Assembly (NCBI RefSeq): GCF_020594515.1
Contig: NZ_JAJCTH010000012.1
Span: 62,001 to 126,000 of the forward strand
DNA from: Rhodoferax sp. U2-2l
Lineage (GTDB): Bacteria > Pseudomonadota > Gammaproteobacteria > Burkholderiales > Burkholderiaceae_C
DNA: 64,000 nt
Reading direction: 5' to 3'
Under the pieces are notes generated by a model. The model saw only the letters and a program-made list of their open reading frames with translations, had not been told where the DNA came from and did not search any database. This document shows, one piece after another, positions 60,800 to 64,000 of the stretch (its first letter is position 1; each line of letters begins with the position of its first letter). The translations under genes and the position numbers were made by a program.

Positions 60800-60884
60800 T
60801 GGCCGCCACCAAATCCGTCACACATTTGTCACGCAGCTTACTTAAACTGGGCTTGGCCTTTAGCTCAACTTCCTCGTGACAAAC

Positions 60885-62774
60885 ATGCCTTCAACAACGA
60901 TGTCCCTGCCCCTTGCCGCGAGGCGACTCGTGTGGCGGGCGGACGGCTGTACAGCAGCGCGCTACCTGGGGCCTGCCTTGAGCTCGGGCGCCGTCAGAAA
61001 AGGCCGGGGCAACTTGGCCAACTTGTTGCGCCGACGACTGTTGCACCCGGTGTTTCAACCCATTGCCTCGCTGGAAGACGGCAGCATTTACGCCCACGAA
61101 GCCCTGATCCGCGGGCCGGAAGGCACCGCGTTGCACACACCAGACCGGCTGCTGCACGCCGCCGAGCTGGAGGACCTGAACTTCCAGTTCGAGAGCCAGT
61201 GTGTGCTGGTGGCCATGGAGCAATGGGGCGACTTGCGCGAGGCCGGGCGACTTTTCCTGAACATCAGCGCCGATGCGCTGATGGGCGCCATCCGGCACTG
61301 CGAACTCGACGGCCTGATCTCCCTGGCGTCCCAGCTCGGTATCTCACCGCGCATGCTGGTGCTTGAAATCACCGAGTACGAACGCGTGGCCGACATGGAC
61401 CGGTTGGCCCTGGCCGTGCAGGAGGTGCGGGCCGCCGGTGTGGCCCTGGCGCTGGACGATTTTGGTGACGGGCGCTCCAGCCTGCGCCTGTGGTCGCAGA
61501 TCAAGCCCGAGTTTGTCAAGATCGACAAATACTTCACCAAAGCCATCAGCCAGCACGGTGACAAGCTCAAAACCATCCAGGCGCTGCAGCAGATTGCCGC
61601 CATCTTTGGCACGGCGCTGATCGCCGAGGGGATTGAAACCGAAGACGAATTGCGTGTTTTGCGTGACTTGGGCATTCCCTATGGGCAAGGCTACCTGCTG
61701 GGGCGGCCCGCGCATCTGCCGCGCACCCAGATCGAGCCCAAAGCCCGGGTCACGCTGCGTGACCGCATGGTGTCGGTGTTTCCCGAGATGCGGCGCGCCG
61801 CCAGCGCCGGGTCGATCAGCCGGCTCGCGGTGATCAAGGCACCCCACATCACGCGCGCCACCACCAACGACGAGCTGGCGCAGCTTTTTTTTGAACACCC
61901 CAAATTGCATTCGGTGGCGGTGGTGGATGACGCCCGACCGGTGGCCATCATCAACCGTTCAGCGTTCATGAACGAGTACAGCAAGTTGTATTACCGGGAG
62001 ATCTGGGGCCACAAGCCGTGTTTGAAACACGCCAACCTGGAGCCCCGCGTGATTGAGCGCAACCACAGTGTGGACGATCTGGTGGGCATCTTGACCTCGG
62101 ACGACCAGCGTTACCTGGTGGACGGCTTCATCGTCACCCACAACGGCCGCTACGAAGGCATGGGCACCGGCGAGCAACTGGTGCGCTCGGTGACGGAAAC
62201 CCGCATTGAAGCCGCCCGCCACGCCAACCCGCTGACGTTTTTGCCCGGCAACATCCCGATCAGCCAGCACATTGAGCGACTGCTGGCCAGCGGGGTCGAA
62301 TTTGTCGCGTGTTATGCCGACTTGAACCATTTCAAACCCTTCAATGACCAATATGGCTACTGGCGCGGGGACGAGATGATCCGCCTGTTGGCCGGCCTGT
62401 GCCAGGCGCATTGCGACCCGCGCCGCGATTTTGTCGGCCACGTGGGCGGCGACGACTTCATCCTGCTGTACCAAAGCGACAACTGGCAAGCCCAGTGCGA
62501 AGCCATCATTGCCGAGTTCGCCCACCAGGCCCGGGCCTTGTTTGACGACGCGGCGCGCGAGGCGGGTGGCATCCAGGCGGAAGACCGCCACGGCGTGTCA
62601 AGATTTTTCCCACTCACCACACTGTCGATCGGCGCCGTCATCGTCAACCACAACGAGTTCACCAATGCGGAAGAGGTGGCCTCGGTGGCGGCACGCGCCA
62701 AACACGATGCCAAAACCAGCGAACAAGGTCTTCAGATCAGGGCGAACCAGGGCATGCTGCTGGCCCCCGTTTGA
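60885..62774 (+). CDS. EAL-CBS-GGDEF cyclic-di-GMP regulator
   Basis: The protein has about 629 residues. An EAL phosphodiesterase domain comes first (about 45-290) with 'EALIRGPEG', 'LNISADAL', 'LEITEYERV', 'ALDDFGDGRSSL', 'KIDKYF' and 'AEGIETEDEL', so the catalytic set looks complete. A CBS pair (about 310-430) follows, then a GGDEF domain (about 450-620) whose motif is GGDDF, with Asp for the Glu of GGDEF. The cyclase may therefore be weak or regulatory, and net activity is likely c-di-GMP breakdown controlled by nucleotide binding at CBS. The order EAL-CBS-GGDEF is less common than GGDEF-EAL. A GTG at 60876 is an alternative start. Confidence 0.9.
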   Translation: MPSTTMSLPLAARRLVWRADGCTAARYLGPALSSGAVRKGRGNLANLLRRRLLHPVFQPIASLEDGSIYAHEALIRGPEGTALHTPDRLLHAAELEDLNFQFESQCVLVAMEQWGDLREAGRLFLNISADALMGAIRHCELDGLISLASQLGISPRMLVLEITEYERVADMDRLALAVQEVRAAGVALALDDFGDGRSSLRLWSQIKPEFVKIDKYFTKAISQHGDKLKTIQALQQIAAIFGTALIAEGIETEDELRVLRDLGIPYGQGYLLGRPAHLPRTQIEPKARVTLRDRMVSVFPEMRRAASAGSISRLAVIKAPHITRATTNDELAQLFFEHPKLHSVAVVDDARPVAIINRSAFMNEYSKLYYREIWGHKPCLKHANLEPRVIERNHSVDDLVGILTSDDQRYLVDGFIVTHNGRYEGMGTGEQLVRSVTETRIEAARHANPLTFLPGNIPISQHIERLLASGVEFVACYADLNHFKPFNDQYGYWRGDEMIRLLAGLCQAHCDPRRDFVGHVGGDDFILLYQSDNWQAQCEAIIAEFAHQARALFDDAAREAGGIQAEDRHGVSRFFPLTTLSIGAVIVNHNEFTNAEEVASVAARAKHDAKTSEQGLQIRANQGMLLAPV

Positions 62775-62911
62775 GGCGTTGCCGACCTATCCAAGCGGGT
62801 TGTCATGGCGAGCCCCGCCCCGCCATCCCTGCTTGTGAAGGCATGGATTTCCCCGGGTCGTGGCCCGGGGCAGGCGCGGCCAGTCCAGGACGACAGACCG
62901 TGCATACCGCG
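62775..62911. other. Intergenic with G+C hairpin
   Basis: CCCCGGG (62851-62857) and CCCGGGG (62864-62870) form a 7-bp hairpin with a 6-nt loop but no T-run. It lies between convergent genes and could terminate or stabilise either transcript. Confidence 0.5.
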
Positions 62912-64000
62912 TTAATACAGCGCCACTTCCTGCCCCAGCATCACCCGGGTGACCAGCGTGATGCCCTCCCCGGTAACGTGGAAGCGCCGGGCATCTTCGG
63001 CCGGGTCCAGGCCGATGTGCGTGCCCTCTGGCAGCGTGCAGTTTTTGTCAATGATGCATTTTTTGAGGATGCAGTGCCTGCCAATCTGCACGTTGGACAA
63101 CACGATGCTGTCCTCCACCACACTGTGACTGTGAATCCGCACGTCTGAAAACAGCATGCTGCGCCGCACCAGCGCACCGCTGATGATGCAGCCCCCGGCC
63201 ACCAGCGAATCCAGTGCCGTGCCCTGGCGGTCGGGTTCGTCAAACACAAATTTGGCCGGCGGGCTCTGTGGCTGCCAGGTCCAGATCGGCCAGTGGTTGT
63301 CGTACAGGTTCAGGTGCGGCGTGACCTGCACCAGATCCATGTTGGCCGCCCAATAGGCGTCCAGGCTGTGCACATCGCGCCAATAGGCGGGTTTGTCCAG
63401 ATCACCGATGCGGCTGTCCAGATACGGGTGGGCATACACGCGGTGCTGCGCCACACAACGGGGAAGCACGTCGCGGCAGAAGTCGTGGCCGGAGGTCGGG
63501 TCATCGGCGTCGCGCTGCAACTGGGCATACAAAAATTCCGCATTGAAGACGTAGATGCCCATGCCGACCATCACCGGCGCCGGCTGGTCAGGCCCCGTGG
63601 GGTCGCGGTGGCACTCCATCGCCACGACGCGTTGCGTCCCGTCCAGCGTCAGCCTGGCAAAGCGCTCGGCATCGCTGGCAGGCACCTCCATGCAGGCCAG
63701 CGTCACGTCAGCCTGGCGCGCCACGTGCGCGGCCAGAATGCGACCGTAGTCCATGCGGTAGATGTGGTCCCCGGCCAGCACCAGCACATAGGCCGGTGCG
63801 GCGCGGCGAATCTCACGCAGGTTTTGGTACACCGCATCGGCGCTGCCGCGGTACCACTGCGACTCGTTGACCTGCTGCTGGGCCGGCATGATCTCGATGA
63901 ACTCGCCCAGACGCCCGTCCAGAAAGCTCCAGCCCAGTTGCAAATGCCGGATCAGACTTTGCGCCCGGTATTGGGTGGCCACCCCCACACGCCGCACGCC
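62912..64000 (-). CDS. glgC: Glucose-1-phosphate adenylyltransferase, partial (N-terminus outside window)
   Basis: The 363 or so visible residues, starting near 'VRRVGVATQYRAQSL', match ADP-glucose pyrophosphorylase: 'ADAVYQNLREIRRAAPAYVL', 'AGDHIYRMDYGRILAAH', 'GIYVFNAEFL' and the left-handed beta-helix C-terminus ('SIVLSNVQIGRHCILKKCII'). It makes ADP-glucose for glycogen. The first 50 or so residues, with the GGxGTRL motif, lie beyond the window. Confidence 0.96.
   Translation of the reverse strand, partial: GVRRVGVATQYRAQSLIRHLQLGWSFLDGRLGEFIEIMPAQQQVNESQWYRGSADAVYQNLREIRRAAPAYVLVLAGDHIYRMDYGRILAAHVARQADVTLACMEVPASDAERFARLTLDGTQRVVAMECHRDPTGPDQPAPVMVGMGIYVFNAEFLYAQLQRDADDPTSGHDFCRDVLPRCVAQHRVYAHPYLDSRIGDLDKPAYWRDVHSLDAYWAANMDLVQVTPHLNLYDNHWPIWTWQPQSPPAKFVFDEPDRQGTALDSLVAGGCIISGALVRRSMLFSDVRIHSHSVVEDSIVLSNVQIGRHCILKKCIIDKNCTLPEGTHIGLDPAEDARRFHVTGEGITLVTRVMLGQEVALY

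Noticed and set aside
1-64000. CRISPR arrays, rRNA operons, IS elements with transposases, diversity-generating or retron reverse transcriptases
   Set aside because: I looked for regularly spaced repeats, transposase motifs and the reverse-transcriptase motif (YxDD) and saw none in the window.

Overview
The window is about 60% G+C and reads as the chromosome of a betaproteobacterium of the Comamonadaceae, most likely Rhodoferax or a close relative. This rests on gene order (dnaX-ybaB-recR, yebC-purD-hemF-nadD-rsfS-rlmH-maf-rng, pstSCAB-phoU-phoB-phoR, trxA-rho-rpmE2) and on protein style; no database search was possible. Most of the sequence is ordinary housekeeping DNA with short gaps, many ATGA stop/start overlaps and few long non-coding stretches.

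Layout. 1-10.3 kb: the end of an MltD-like lytic transglycosylase, a MAPEG protein, recR-ybaB-dnaX, yegP, the small SRP RNA, the prkA-yeaH-spoVR stress operon, and an uncharacterised gene behind a perfect FNR-type box. 10.45-21.02 kb: a 10.57-kb integrative element in the 3' end of a tRNA-Lys(UUU) gene, bounded by 47-bp direct repeats. It carries a tyrosine integrase, a HigBA toxin-antitoxin pair, a Toprim/AAA primase-helicase, a set of small unknown genes, an iteron-like repeat block and a structured RNA resembling phage C4/CI immunity RNAs. It has no capsid, packaging or conjugation genes that I can recognise, so it looks like a satellite or a replicating island. 21.1-24.5 kb: tcdA and cpoB-pal-tolB. 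24.6-30.4 kb: a lipopolysaccharide cluster (GT2, GT9, O-antigen ligase-like, GT2, msbA), whose middle is clearly A+T-rich. 30.5-37.6 kb: one long leftward operon from yebC to rng. 37.7-52.6 kb: yjgR, upp, a CoA-transferase, sbcB, relA, a hydrolase, a 3-hydroxybutyrate dehydrogenase, a flavoprotein, trxA, rho, rpmE2 and an ArnT-like membrane glycosyltransferase. 52.6-59.2 kb: the phosphate operon pstSCAB-phoUBR, with a candidate Pho box. 59.4-64 kb: a small unknown gene, an LpxH/PlcP-type metallophosphoesterase, an EAL-CBS-GGDEF regulator and a truncated glgC.

The most interesting part is the tRNA-Lys element. It supplies its own transcription terminator for the tRNA it occupies. It has 11-bp-spaced integrase arm-type repeats at both ends. 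Its last operon, four overlapping unknown ORFs, lies behind a short RNA that is complementary in several blocks to the leader just downstream. Outside the element, dnaX carries an A9 slippage tract at the end of its clamp-loader part, and RsfS carries histone-H1-like tails on both sides.
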